Assembly (NCBI GenBank): GCA_001599355.1
Contig: BCGQ01000001.1
Span: forward strand, 127,135 to 191,134
DNA length: 64,000 bases
Reading direction: 5' to 3'
From: Nakazawaea peltata
Lineage: Eukaryota > Ascomycota > Pichiomycetes > Alaninales > Pachysolenaceae
The notes below the pieces were generated by a model that saw only the letters and a list, made by a program, of their open reading frames with translations, was not told the DNA's origin and searched no databases. Positions 1-9,604 of this stretch are shown in pieces. Made by a program: the position numbers and the translations under genes. The first letter of the stretch is position 1. Each line of letters starts with the position of its first letter.

Positions 1-2
1 CT

Positions 3-350
3 AATGTTCCTTCGGATCCTCATTTCATAGATAAATTAGAGCAGAATATCGAGAAACAAGGCCAGTCGATCCTGCAAGTGAACGATTGGATCGCCAAACT
101 CACCCTGGCCAACGATTCAAACGCCCTGATACCCGATATTGGAGATTATTCGACAGATTTTTACCCCCAATTGAAGGAAGATTTCCCAGCAGTACAAACA
201 CCAGGAATATCCAACTTCAATATGGATGAATTCTTAGCCCCAACTCCACAAGAATTCGGATCCTACGACACCTCGAAGAAGAACGAAGAGATTGGTCGTA
301 TCGACGAGATCGTCGATGACGAACCTCCTTCAAAGAAGCGGAAAAATTGA
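3..350 (+). CDS. C-terminal part of an unrecognised, probably nuclear protein (5' end outside window)
   Basis: The frame is open from base 3, so the gene begins upstream of the window; about 115 residues are visible before the stop at 348-350. The visible part starts with a short amphipathic stretch (IDKLEQNIEKQGQSI followed by QVNDWIAKL) that could form a coiled coil. An acidic, proline-containing, low-complexity tail follows, and the protein ends in PPSKKRKN, a typical monopartite nuclear localisation signal. The composition suits a transcription regulator, but no domain that would name the family is present in this fragment. It is convergent with the gene starting at 413, with only about 60 bases between the stops. 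Three CTG codons here are probably read as alanine. Confidence 0.7.
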   Translation, partial: NVPSDPHFIDKLEQNIEKQGQSILQVNDWIAKLTLANDSNALIPDIGDYSTDFYPQLKEDFPAVQTPGISNFNMDEFLAPTPQEFGSYDTSKKNEEIGRIDEIVDDEPPSKKRKN

Positions 351-412
351 AACCTTTTAATTCTTTTACCTGTTTTATAACTAAAATACATTAAGCATTA
401 ATATAATACAAA

Positions 413-2950
413 TCATATAGGATCTAAATTATCGATCAAAAGATCTAACAACAGATCTTCGTCCATATCTCCCATGGCCACAACGTCATCATCTATTTTT
501 TTCGAATCTATGTCTTCATCGTTATCGGTGTCACCTCCGTTGGTGGTTGATCTGTGGGAGACCACCAGCAGAGCAGCGGCATCGGCAGCGGCATCTCCCA
601 ACGACGAACTACGAAGACATAATCTCATCAAATAACGGTACTTATCATGTTTGTAGTTTTGTTCCGAAGCAATTGTCGAAAGCATCCGATCCACAAGCAG
701 TTGTCTTTTTACTTGGTACAAACTCAACTTGATGATATTGGTTAAAGTGTCTCCTTCATCTGAACTACCTGAGCTTTCTTCTTGTTCGGAAAGTTGTACT
801 AAAGTAGCCAAATCCTTTGATTGAGATCTCTCAACCAATTTACGAAGTTGTAATTGACATTCTTGATATTCTTGCAGTTGTTGAATAGCCAACTCATTCA
901 AATTAGGATTCAGTTCTAACTTGGATTCGATATCACGAATCTCTTGATTTAAAGAAGCGATCATCAGCTTGACCTCGTTGATCTCATCTTCCTTCTGTTG
1001 TAATTCATTATCGTACAGGTTCAGTAACTCATCGAGTCCATCACACATCTGATTAGCTACTACTTGGTTCAGTTGAATCAGCAGTTCACTATAATGAGGA
1101 ACTGGGACTATTCTTGGGACAGAAGTAGTAAGAGAGATAGATTGTTGCAGCAGCAGCAGTTGCAGTTGCAGATGGATCAGCTGATAATACGGATTAACTC
1201 CCAGTTGACTCTGTTGACTATGTTGAGATAATGGGAAATGATCGGTGGTTTGAGAAAGTTGATCTTCCACTTTAATTCCAGCTTTATTAGCCACATCGAT
1301 ACGAGCTCCATATTGCATCAAGATCTTGAGATATTTCTTAACACTCCCATGAGAAACCAAATGTAACAGAGTATTCCCATCATGGTCTTGTTTATTGACA
1401 TAATTCACCACTGTCTCTCTCAAATGATACAGAGAAACCTTCCCTAATAACATCTCCATATAATATCTAGCCAGACTTAATCTAATTTTGGAATTTGTAG
1501 AGATCAGAATCAAATGTAAGATAGTTTTCCCATCTAAAGACACACTTAAAAGACTCTCACGGAGCAATTCCAATAATTTCAGGAAAGTCCGTCTCTCATA
1601 CGGGTTAGTAAATAACACCGAACGCATTATTGGAATGAGTCCATCGTTATTGGTAATATTAGTATTAGCACCGGCCTGTAAGAGCAGTTCGGTCATCTTC
1701 AAATCTCCCACAGCACAAGCCCAATGTAACAGGGTATTGTTCTCTTTATCTACTCCATAATTGATATCGAAACCCGGAGGTGGACGGGTGAGAAATTCAG
1801 GTAATCTTGGTGAGTCACTAAGTCCATCGTCTGGGGTATAGAAATATTCGAGTAAGCTGTGTCTATAAGCTTGATACCAGGAAGGATGATCACGGGTATC
1901 GTCGTCATCATCCTCATCCTCTTCTTCATCTCGTCCCTCGTCATCAGCCTCTTCTCCCATATCATTATGTCCGTCTCCATACAGGTATCGTTGTTGGTAC
2001 TGTTGTTGTTGGTACAAATAACCCGACAGATGAGACAGCAGATGCAGCAGGGAGTTCTTCTCTTGGAAAGATTGATCGGGGGATCTTAAAGCTGCTGCTA
2101 AATCTGTATCACTCATGAAATCACTAGGTGAGGACGAAGGATGATGAACTAAATGCCTTGTTGTGTCATTATTATTATTGTTATTTCCCTCTGGAGATGA
2201 GAAGATCTGTTGATTCTGATAGTATGGGTCTGGTTTTGATAATGAGTTGACAATTGGAGGAAGTTGAGGAGGAGGTGAGTATTGTTGTTTGGAATCCTGT
2301 TGTTGTTGAGAATGTGGCAGTAATGAGACTGGCAGTTTTGGAGGACGTCCTCTTCTTTTCACACCTGTGGAATCGGTTCGAGAAGCTATAGACAGAGATT
2401 TGGAGGCTCTTGTATTATTGGAAGCTTGTCTTGAAGCCATTGGAGGCTGGTTCAGAGTGGATCTCGATGCCGATAAAGATTGAGACGCCCGTACGGCTGG
2501 CAGGACTAAAGATCTCTTAGTCTCCAGCACCGACAGAGATTTGGTCAGTTTCGAACTGGCGTTATGATGTTTAGGCAGAGGTGGAGGAGACAGAGCTCCA
2601 GACAGTTTGGTGAACTCGAAAAGAGGGGCCAAAATAACATCGACATCAAACTCGGATGCGATTTCATTGGCCCTCTCCAATGGAACCCAAGTACCTTGGT
2701 ATTTACCGTAACCACCTTGGACTTTTTCATGTACTCCAGTCTGAACATCTTTCTCCAAGATCCTTGTTCTCTTCAGTTTGGGGAAATTGGCCACTTTCAA
2801 GATATGAGTGGCATTCACCCAGCCATCAGATTTCCTTCTCATGACCGAGCCATTAGGAGTGAGGAATTCATACACTGGGACATTGGAGTAAGTGGCAGAA
2901 TACACCTGCTGTGAGTCTAGAGGTTTATTGGGTAAAGGTCTGGTGGCCAT
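413..2950 (-). CDS. MBP1: Mbp1-type APSES/ankyrin cell-cycle transcription factor
   Basis: DNA-binding subunit expected in the MBF complex, which activates G1/S genes through MCB elements (ACGCGT). The N-terminus carries an APSES/KilA-N domain: VYEFLTPNGSVMRRKSDGWV, NATHILKVANF, KRTRILEKDVQTG and KVQGGYGKYQGTWVPL are close to S. cerevisiae Mbp1. APPLFEFT-like residues and a PPPLPKHHNAS linker follow, then basic and glutamine-rich spacers, an acidic run, ankyrin repeats (NNTLLHWACAVGDLKMTELL; DGNTLLHLVSHG) and a C-terminal coiled-coil region for Swi6 binding. The start at 2950 (MATRPLP) puts the APSES domain at the usual distance from the N-terminus. An in-frame ATG at 3073 would add 41 residues that have no counterpart in the family. 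Length from 2950 is 845 residues, close to the family norm. Swi4 is the main alternative; the APSES sequence favours Mbp1. Confidence 0.85.
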   Translation of the reverse strand: MATRPLPNKPLDSQQVYSATYSNVPVYEFLTPNGSVMRRKSDGWVNATHILKVANFPKLKRTRILEKDVQTGVHEKVQGGYGKYQGTWVPLERANEIASEFDVDVILAPLFEFTKLSGALSPPPLPKHHNASSKLTKSLSVLETKRSLVLPAVRASQSLSASRSTLNQPPMASRQASNNTRASKSLSIASRTDSTGVKRRGRPPKLPVSLLPHSQQQQDSKQQYSPPPQLPPIVNSLSKPDPYYQNQQIFSSPEGNNNNNNDTTRHLVHHPSSSPSDFMSDTDLAAALRSPDQSFQEKNSLLHLLSHLSGYLYQQQQYQQRYLYGDGHNDMGEEADDEGRDEEEDEDDDDDTRDHPSWYQAYRHSLLEYFYTPDDGLSDSPRLPEFLTRPPPGFDINYGVDKENNTLLHWACAVGDLKMTELLLQAGANTNITNNDGLIPIMRSVLFTNPYERRTFLKLLELLRESLLSVSLDGKTILHLILISTNSKIRLSLARYYMEMLLGKVSLYHLRETVVNYVNKQDHDGNTLLHLVSHGSVKKYLKILMQYGARIDVANKAGIKVEDQLSQTTDHFPLSQHSQQSQLGVNPYYQLIHLQLQLLLLQQSISLTTSVPRIVPVPHYSELLIQLNQVVANQMCDGLDELLNLYDNELQQKEDEINEVKLMIASLNQEIRDIESKLELNPNLNELAIQQLQEYQECQLQLRKLVERSQSKDLATLVQLSEQEESSGSSDEGDTLTNIIKLSLYQVKRQLLVDRMLSTIASEQNYKHDKYRYLMRLCLRSSSLGDAAADAAALLVVSHRSTTNGGDTDNDEDIDSKKIDDDVVAMGDMDEDLLLDLLIDNLDPI

Positions 2951-3073
2951 TTTGGGGTCTTTATTGGATGAAAAACGATTAAAATTAACCCAATTCCTGC
3001 TATTGAACTCCAGTGGTTTTTTTAATATGGATAAACATTTTATATTTATTATTTTTTTGAGTGAGAATTTCAT

Positions 3074-3977
3074 AGTAGGGGAGGATTGGGGTTAGGGTGA
3101 GAGGCTCAGAAGGGGAGAAGGAATTCGAAGGGAGGGAATTAGAGGGATGGAATGATGGAGGAGTGGAAGAGGAGGAGAGTGGGCGAGTCGAACGGTGAAG
3201 GAGTAGACGAGTGGAGGATGTGGTTTGTAGAAGATTAGTAAGGAGATGGTGATGACTGCAACGAGCATTAAATGAGATATGGAAAGAACATCGTTACACC
3301 AAAAAATAGAGGTAAAGAATGATAGTGAAGATGATAGTGAGGATTAACAGGGTGAGTAGACAGAGAATGATGGGCAGTAACAGTGATGGAGCATTGGACA
3401 GTATCTGAATAGATTTATCACATAGCATTATATAATATCACATAGTATCACATAGTATCATAGTATCCCATAGTATCCTATATATGGTGTTCCTTAGTAT
3501 TATTTCCTTATTATTTCCTTAGTATTTCCACACTGTTAGCATTTCCTTAATTTTCCTTAGTATTTCTGATCATTTCTGAGCATTTCTTAGCATTTCTTAG
3601 CATTTTTTTTAGCGTTCCTTATTTTCAAGCCTTATCACTGCGCATTTTTTAGCTCCTAAAACTGAGCAGCAGAAAGCTAGGTACAAGAGAAAGGAGCAGA
3701 GAAGGTAACACAGAAAGTACCTCTGCTTAGTCTGTTATCTGAGTTCTCTACTGAGTGTCATCTGACTCTCCTAATCTAATCTCCAACTTTAAAGATCCCC
3801 AAATTACCCTACCATCTCATCTGATCTCCCCTAAATCTCCATCTCCTCTACCCCTCAGGATCTAATTTCCAAATAAGGAAACACAAACCACACCCCTCCC
3901 ACGCACACAAATTTCATTAAATTCATTTAAATCACTAGTCAAAAACTCCAAACCATCAACTCATCGCTTCAATAACC
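3074..3977. other. Divergent intergenic region with short degenerate repeats
   Basis: It separates the MBP1 start (minus) from the hydrolase-phosphatase gene (plus) and must hold both promoters. From about 3418 to 3480 there are several loose copies of a CATAGTATC word. From about 3535 to 3610 there are copies of a TTTCCTTAG / CATTTCTTAG word. The last 150 bases are C/A-rich, typical of a yeast 5' leader. I see no convincing gene or RNA in it. Confidence 0.6.
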
Positions 3978-5822
3978 ATGCTGTCCAAATTGAAAGAAAA
4001 CGAAGAATTGGTCTATGTAAAGCCACCTTCCGCTAAAGGTGTTGGAATCGCCGCCATTGTCACTAGCCCGCCACTGTTGAACTATGGTGATGACTCCCTC
4101 GCTCACGGTTACGCCTCAGCTACTCATAAGATGGTGATCATGCTGCATGGTAACGGCGGTCACAAAAGTTATTGCTATCAAAAGATCCTCCTGGAGAAGT
4201 TACTGGCCCAGTTAGGTATATACAGTATCCGATTTGATTTCCGTGGATGTGGTGATTCCGAGCCAAATATCGATGAAGATAAAGGGCGTACTTTGGCTCA
4301 AGACGTTGAAGATTTGGATTCCATTTGGAAATACGTCACCTCTGGCGGCTATAAAGACACCAAGTTCAGCGTTAGTGCAATGGTAGGTCATTCCAGAGGA
4401 AATTCTGCCGTTTTATTATGGGCGCTTAAACAGAAGAAGGAAATGTCCGCCACCGATAACGCGTATCTCCCAAAGAATATAATTAATTGTTCAGGAAGAT
4501 ATGATCATCTTAAAGTGAAACTGAAAATAACCACTAAGGAGATTCCCGGTTCCAATTGGGAGACTTTAGGCGAAAAAGGTGGTTATATCATGAAAAATTG
4601 CTACCGTAATGGTAAATATATCGACATAGTTGTGACTAAACTGGAGAATAATGATCTTGCCGCTGTTAAATTCGATGGATTATCGGAATTAAGACAAGAT
4701 TGTGACCTTTTAAGTATTTATGGTTTAGAAGATAAGCTTATCCCACTTGAAGATTCTCTGTCATTTGCTAATGAGTTCAAAGAAAGCCATGAATTACGTT
4801 TCATTAGGGACGCTGATCATAACTATTTCGGTACTAAAGGTGATCCTGAGAAGCATCCGATGAATAGGGCTGGATTATACAATTATAACTACCATGTAAG
4901 TGATATAATCGTGGATTATTTGTCTCATCCACAAGAATTGGAGAGGTTTTACAAGAGATCACTGAGATTAAATCATGTTCCTCGTTGGAAAGAAGTAGAA
5001 GGAGTACCTAATTTCAGAGACATTGGAGGATGGAAATGTGGCTCAAATAGAGATGCCATTGTACAAAATGGTCATGTATTCAGATGTGCTTTACCTTCCA
5101 AGATCACCGCTAAAGGTGCCACCTACTTAAGAGACGATTTAAAAGTGACTACGGTGTTCGATTTCAGATCCACCGATGAACGTAATAGAGATGGTGTATT
5201 AGAAGTTGAAGGAATAAAGACCATTCATGCTCCTGTCATGCCTGATAATAAGAATGCTTCTCCCCTGGAGTTAATGAAACAATGGAGGGGACTTATTGTC
5301 TCTTGGAGTACCTATAAAGATATCTATAGAGAGATGCTTAAGGTAGGAGTACCTCTGTTTAAGCAGGTGTTTGAGTTCATTAGAGATCATCCTCACGAAC
5401 ATTTCGTATTCCATTGCTCTGCCGGTAAGGACCGTACTGGAGTTATGCTGATGTTAATTCTTTTACTCTGTGGTGTCGATCCAATGACCGTGGCCCACGA
5501 ATATGAATTGACTACTATTGGTTTGAGACCTTTACATCCACATTTACGTAAAGAACTTGAAAATTCCATTCTTGGCCGTGACCCAGAATCTATGGCCAAA
5601 TTCGAACAAGCATGTGCTCTTGGAAGAAAAGACTGGACCTTAATGAAAGACGGGTTCCTCAACATCGTTTCAAGTAGATGTGAACTGATGTTACTGACCA
5701 TCGATTTATTCAACCGTGAATTTGGGGGGATCGAAAATTATCTTGAGACAAAAATGGGATTTTCTAAGCTGGAAATCTCTCAGATTCGTGATTCACTTCT
5801 TGCATCTGATGCTAAGCTCTAA
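3978..5822 (+). CDS. Fused alpha/beta hydrolase and dual-specificity/tyrosine phosphatase (614 aa)
   Basis: Two enzyme domains lie in one unbroken frame. Residues about 50-320 form an alpha/beta hydrolase: the oxyanion-type HGNGGHKSYCYQ stretch (about 57-68), RFDFRGCGDSE, the nucleophile elbow GHSRG (Ser139), a candidate acid in YGLEDKLIP (about 253) and a candidate histidine in DADHNYFG (about 280). Residues about 340-600 form a Y_phosphatase3-type phosphatase: VPNFRDIGGW, FDFRSTDER and the P-loop HCSAGKDRTG with Cys480 and its arginine. Both domains keep their catalytic residues. The substrate is unknown; relatives of the C-terminal half act on phosphotyrosine or phosphoinositides. No signal peptide or membrane segment is seen, so it is probably cytosolic. 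The codon before HG is CTG, read here as Ala. The same happens in the helix after the P-loop, where family members often have Ala. Confidence 0.85.
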   Translation: MLSKLKENEELVYVKPPSAKGVGIAAIVTSPPLLNYGDDSLAHGYASATHKMVIMLHGNGGHKSYCYQKILLEKLLAQLGIYSIRFDFRGCGDSEPNIDEDKGRTLAQDVEDLDSIWKYVTSGGYKDTKFSVSAMVGHSRGNSAVLLWALKQKKEMSATDNAYLPKNIINCSGRYDHLKVKLKITTKEIPGSNWETLGEKGGYIMKNCYRNGKYIDIVVTKLENNDLAAVKFDGLSELRQDCDLLSIYGLEDKLIPLEDSLSFANEFKESHELRFIRDADHNYFGTKGDPEKHPMNRAGLYNYNYHVSDIIVDYLSHPQELERFYKRSLRLNHVPRWKEVEGVPNFRDIGGWKCGSNRDAIVQNGHVFRCALPSKITAKGATYLRDDLKVTTVFDFRSTDERNRDGVLEVEGIKTIHAPVMPDNKNASPLELMKQWRGLIVSWSTYKDIYREMLKVGVPLFKQVFEFIRDHPHEHFVFHCSAGKDRTGVMLMLILLLCGVDPMTVAHEYELTTIGLRPLHPHLRKELENSILGRDPESMAKFEQACALGRKDWTLMKDGFLNIVSSRCELMLLTIDLFNREFGGIENYLETKMGFSKLEISQIRDSLLASDAKL

Positions 5823-6091
5823 ATAGACAATACCTTCTGTAGGTCAACAATATTCAATTAATCAAACCGTTATCTATTCTATCTCGCATGTGTGTAATTT
5901 CGTAAATTGCTCATCAATTTTTCCGCCGCAAATTTTGTTGAGACCCTGCGAGGGCAAGCCGTTTGCAACGGAGTCAAGGTCAGATTCAGGGCACGCCAAG
6001 GGCAAGTAATTCGGACCACCATTGGCTATAATAAGACAAGGCAGGAAAAATTGCACTGCTGCTCACAATTATAGATACATTTTAGGGCACG

Positions 6092-8797
6092 ATGTCGGAT
6101 GGAGTTGAGTCTGACGCTAGGCCCATGACCGATGTGGAGCACGACGTGCGAGTAGACGACGCGGGTACAAAGAAGAAGAGAAGAAGACATTTATATGGAG
6201 AATATCGCTGTGAGTACCCTGAATGTGGTAAGATATTCCAAAGATCTGATCATTTGGCCAGACATAAGTTGATCCATGATGATTCCGCTAAGACTCACCA
6301 TTGTCCTTATCCAGGATGTAATAAGAAATTCAACAGATCAGACACTATGAAGATACACTTCCATAGACATAAGAAGTTAGGAGGAGGTAGGGATAGGAGT
6401 ATAGAATTACTGCGTGACAATGAATCTCCTTCTCTGAATGATTCATTATCGGAGACAGATGGGTTTCTGATTAGTAAGCAACCACAGCATCAACCTCTGA
6501 AATCTCCATTTCCTCATCTGATGCCTGATCTGCTGGCTGGGATAACTGCTGCTCCACAACCTTTTGGAACTACTAATTTCATCCCAACTTCCACAGAATT
6601 GCCTATCTCAAATGGAGGAATGGATATTCAGATGCTGTCACATCACGACAGACCGCCTCTGCAATTGATGGGATATTCACCAGGGGTCGGGCAACCATTC
6701 CCTCATCATCCAATGCAAATGCAACCTCAAGGACCTCATCATCAAGATGGTCAACTTCAAAAAAATCTCCCCATTGGCAAAGATGGCTCATATAAGCCTT
6801 CTGAGATGCTCAGTATGCTTTTCAAAGGTGAAATATCCAAGAATCCCTTCCTTCCCGATGATTTAATGGAAGACGTCAACTTCGGTTCAACAGCTAGCAT
6901 CGAACAGAACTCTTATACCCTTTTTGATCCATCCCAAAGTATGATTTTTGATAAGTTTTCCAATTTTTCAATGTTGGCCGGTAATCTTACTCTGAATGTG
7001 GGGGCTCATGTTCATATCGATGATGAAATCATGCAGAGATTAGTTAAGACGCTTCCAATGCTCACTGAGAAACCAGATTTCCACGCCCTGCTGTTACAAC
7101 GGTCCTTACAATTGTTTTGGGGGTTATATGCTTGTAGAATTTCGATAGTACATAAACCTTCTTTCGACACCAAGACAGCCCCTCCAGTATTACTTTTGGC
7201 TATGATAATGATGGGATGTGCAATGAGTCTGACAGCAGAACAAGAGGAGACTATATTTTCGAATCTGGCACAATTTGCTCATGATATTGCAGTACCATTA
7301 AGATGGATAATTTTTCAACTTCCAGAACTCACCTCTGCTCAACCATGGATTCTTCAAAGTTTGATCATATTGGAACATTTCGAGAAAAATCTCTCGACCA
7401 GATCATTATTCCAAAGGTCAACTATCCATTACGCTACAAAAGTACAGATATTAAGACGTAGTACTACTTTAGGTGGAGATCCTTACAGAAAGGATAACTT
7501 CGAGGCCGAGAGTTTGTGGGGCTCTAGAGATAAATCTGCTATACTTTGGAAACGTTGGATCGAACTGGAGTCGATGAAACGGTGCGCATATTCTACTTTT
7601 GTCCAGGACACGGTGAATGCGGTTCTCACAAACCAAACAGTTTCATTATATGCTCACCAGATCCGACTCTCTCTTCCCTGTGAAGAATCCGTTTGGTTTA
7701 AGCTGGCATTTGATAAAGAATTCTTGGAGAATTATGACTGGAGAACCCATTCATTCTTAACTCTGTTGACCGAGACAATGAAAGAGAAACTGAAAGTGGA
7801 TTATGAAGCATGGTCTTCATTAGTATTCTCGGGAATTGTATCTTTGGTTTTCTTATTCCAAAATACAACCTCGGTTGCAACTTTCAAGTTGAGTACGAAG
7901 AAAGAGTGGAGAAATATGATGACTTATTGCTTGGAAAGTTGGCTTGTCAATTTACGTAATGGCTGTTGTTGCTCTATATCGGAAAAACAATTCGGAGGTG
8001 AATGTACGGTGCGGGGAAGGTATTGGCATACAGGAGATCTTCGTTGTAAATTCCCCGTCTACCATTTAGCTCATGTAGTGTTGCGTCTTGCTAACTATGA
8101 TTGGATGACCTATTCGGGATCACCTTTATTGATGAATGTGCGCGCAGATTACTCCGATTACGAAGCGGTATCGATGCGTGTGAAAAAATGGTCACTGTCT
8201 AAAGAGGGTGGGGTATCGGTGGTGAATGCTTATTTGCTGATATTCGAATGTTTCCTTCCCGTTAGAGATGATGACCAAGATTTCGAACCTTATAATCCTC
8301 GAAAGGATATACTTTTCGAACGTCCGTATTGTTTAGCCCAATTAATCATAATTATTTGGTGCTTCAATTTCTCTTCAAGAGGACCAGAGAGTAGCTTTTT
8401 GAACAATGAGATGAATTACACTTATTATTTGAACAATTATTCACTTATTAATTCACACATTAAAGAGGAAGGATATCTGTATTTAAAGAGGATAAGAAAT
8501 TTATTCCGTTCATGTGATGCTTACTTCGACCAGATGTTGAAAGACGAGGGTGAGTTGACTGCTGCTCGTAAGACCAGTATTTATCATGAACGGATCGAAC
8601 TGTATGCAGAGGCATTATTCAATTTGAAGGATTCACATCATTTAGCAGGTTTTATGATGTTAATGTCTGATATATTTTCTCAGGATAAGAATAGGGATAT
8701 GTGTGTTGAAATTTCCAAATTGATGAAACATTGTCAATCGAGATCGATGGGCAATAAAGAGGTTAAATGTATGAGTATGTATAGTGATAGTAAATGA
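6092..8797 (+). CDS. C2H2 zinc-finger transcription factor with fungal-specific regulatory domain (901 aa)
   Basis: Residues about 37-100 hold two adjacent classical zinc fingers: CEYPECGKIFQRSDHLARH and then CPYPGCNKKFNRSDTMKIHF. They are preceded by a basic KKKRRRH patch that may help DNA contact or nuclear import. The next 200 residues are low-complexity, rich in Pro, His, Gln and Met. From about 310 to the end the protein resembles the fungal_trans (PF04082-like) helical domain: LLQRSLQLFWGLYACRISIV, HKPSF, LLLAMIMMGCAMSL. This finger-plus-fungal_trans layout is known in yeast regulators such as Rsf2/Tda9, but the fingers here are not clearly those proteins, so no symbol is given. Target genes cannot be inferred. 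It is intronless, with an ATG at 6092 in an ordinary context. Confidence 0.85.
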   Translation: MSDGVESDARPMTDVEHDVRVDDAGTKKKRRRHLYGEYRCEYPECGKIFQRSDHLARHKLIHDDSAKTHHCPYPGCNKKFNRSDTMKIHFHRHKKLGGGRDRSIELLRDNESPSLNDSLSETDGFLISKQPQHQPLKSPFPHLMPDLLAGITAAPQPFGTTNFIPTSTELPISNGGMDIQMLSHHDRPPLQLMGYSPGVGQPFPHHPMQMQPQGPHHQDGQLQKNLPIGKDGSYKPSEMLSMLFKGEISKNPFLPDDLMEDVNFGSTASIEQNSYTLFDPSQSMIFDKFSNFSMLAGNLTLNVGAHVHIDDEIMQRLVKTLPMLTEKPDFHALLLQRSLQLFWGLYACRISIVHKPSFDTKTAPPVLLLAMIMMGCAMSLTAEQEETIFSNLAQFAHDIAVPLRWIIFQLPELTSAQPWILQSLIILEHFEKNLSTRSLFQRSTIHYATKVQILRRSTTLGGDPYRKDNFEAESLWGSRDKSAILWKRWIELESMKRCAYSTFVQDTVNAVLTNQTVSLYAHQIRLSLPCEESVWFKLAFDKEFLENYDWRTHSFLTLLTETMKEKLKVDYEAWSSLVFSGIVSLVFLFQNTTSVATFKLSTKKEWRNMMTYCLESWLVNLRNGCCCSISEKQFGGECTVRGRYWHTGDLRCKFPVYHLAHVVLRLANYDWMTYSGSPLLMNVRADYSDYEAVSMRVKKWSLSKEGGVSVVNAYLLIFECFLPVRDDDQDFEPYNPRKDILFERPYCLAQLIIIIWCFNFSSRGPESSFLNNEMNYTYYLNNYSLINSHIKEEGYLYLKRIRNLFRSCDAYFDQMLKDEGELTAARKTSIYHERIELYAEALFNLKDSHHLAGFMMLMSDIFSQDKNRDMCVEISKLMKHCQSRSMGNKEVKCMSMYSDSK

Positions 8798-8839
8798 TCT
8801 GGTGGCTTAAAATGTGTAGAATTTATATGCAGGTGCTAG

Positions 8840-9403
8840 TTAATGACTTGAAGGAAATTTAGGTCCTTGGCATGGAGGAGGTGGATTCCCAGATGGCTCC
8901 AAATGGTTCACTGTACCCACTCTCCAATATTTTGAATGACCACCATAAAAATCTTGCCATTCCTTGATATCTAACAACAGATCATCCATGTTTTCAATAC
9001 CTCGTAGATCATAAGTCAATTGTTCCGGATTACTGAAGCATCCGTTATGGAACAGACGAGCACAATCTCTTCCTGCAAATACATTGTATCTTCCCTTTGG
9101 CCCGTAAACGAGTCGTGAAGCGGTGACATCATACACTTCACCCAAGACACCAACATAAATGGGCAAAGATGGATCTGATCCATTGTATAATGCCAAATCC
9201 TCATCTGAGAACACCATTGGCCCATCCCACAGATTCTCCACTTGGAATTTCCAATACCTCCAATTGCTATATTTATCGTCTACTTTGTAACCCCAAGTTG
9301 GAGAGGAGGTGATCCAATAAGATAGGAGGGCATTAAGAAGGAGAAACCCTCCAAGAACCCGTAAGAGGTCAGTGAATCCGAATTTTGACTCTTCTTCTGA
9401 CAT
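8840..9403 (-). CDS. Membrane-anchored cytochrome b5-like (MAPR/neudesin type) haem-binding protein
   Basis: A 187-residue protein with one N-terminal membrane anchor (about residues 14-33, LLRVLGGFLLLNALLSYWI). A cytochrome b5-like haem/steroid-binding domain follows at about 60-165. Diagnostic pieces are FSDEDLALYNG, IYVGVLGEVYDVT, YGPKGRYNVFAGRDCAR and the late TYDLRGIE segment. The tyrosines in VYDVT and YGPKGRYNVF fit the MAPR family, which binds haem through Tyr rather than the two His of true cytochrome b5. It differs from S. cerevisiae Dap1, which is shorter in the anchor and lacks the LTYDLRG part, so I do not use that symbol. It is likely an ER protein acting with cytochrome P450s in sterol synthesis, by family inference. 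Its 200-base promoter contains five ACGGTTA repeats. Confidence 0.82.
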   Translation of the reverse strand: MSEEESKFGFTDLLRVLGGFLLLNALLSYWITSSPTWGYKVDDKYSNWRYWKFQVENLWDGPMVFSDEDLALYNGSDPSLPIYVGVLGEVYDVTASRLVYGPKGRYNVFAGRDCARLFHNGCFSNPEQLTYDLRGIENMDDLLLDIKEWQDFYGGHSKYWRVGTVNHLEPSGNPPPPCQGPKFPSSH

Positions 9404-9450
9404 GGTGAGTAGGCGGTCAGGGGTAGATGATCGGTTTGTAAGGGGTTTGT

Positions 9451-9590
9451 ACGGTTAGTGGGGGTGAATTTTTCAGGGATCGCAAGCCGATGAGTGCACG
9501 GTTATGCCGATGGATTCACGGTTACAGCGGGGATTACGGGGATTAAACATACGGTTAATACGGGGTTAAAGCGATAAAAGATCACGGTTA
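9451..9590 (+). repeat. Five ACGGTTA elements in the promoter of the cytochrome b5-like gene
   Basis: The word ACGGTTA occurs at 9451-9457, 9498-9504, 9518-9524, 9551-9557 and 9584-9590. Three copies are followed by three bases and CGGGG (ACGGTTAnnnCGGGG, or a one-base variant). Start-to-start spacings are 47, 20, 33 and 33. The block lies 50-190 bases upstream of the minus-strand start at 9403 and just beyond the stop of the Zn2Cys6 gene at 9605. This looks like a clustered transcription-factor site; the factor is unknown. Confidence 0.6.
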
Positions 9591-9604
9591 TAGCGGGGTC
9601 ACAA

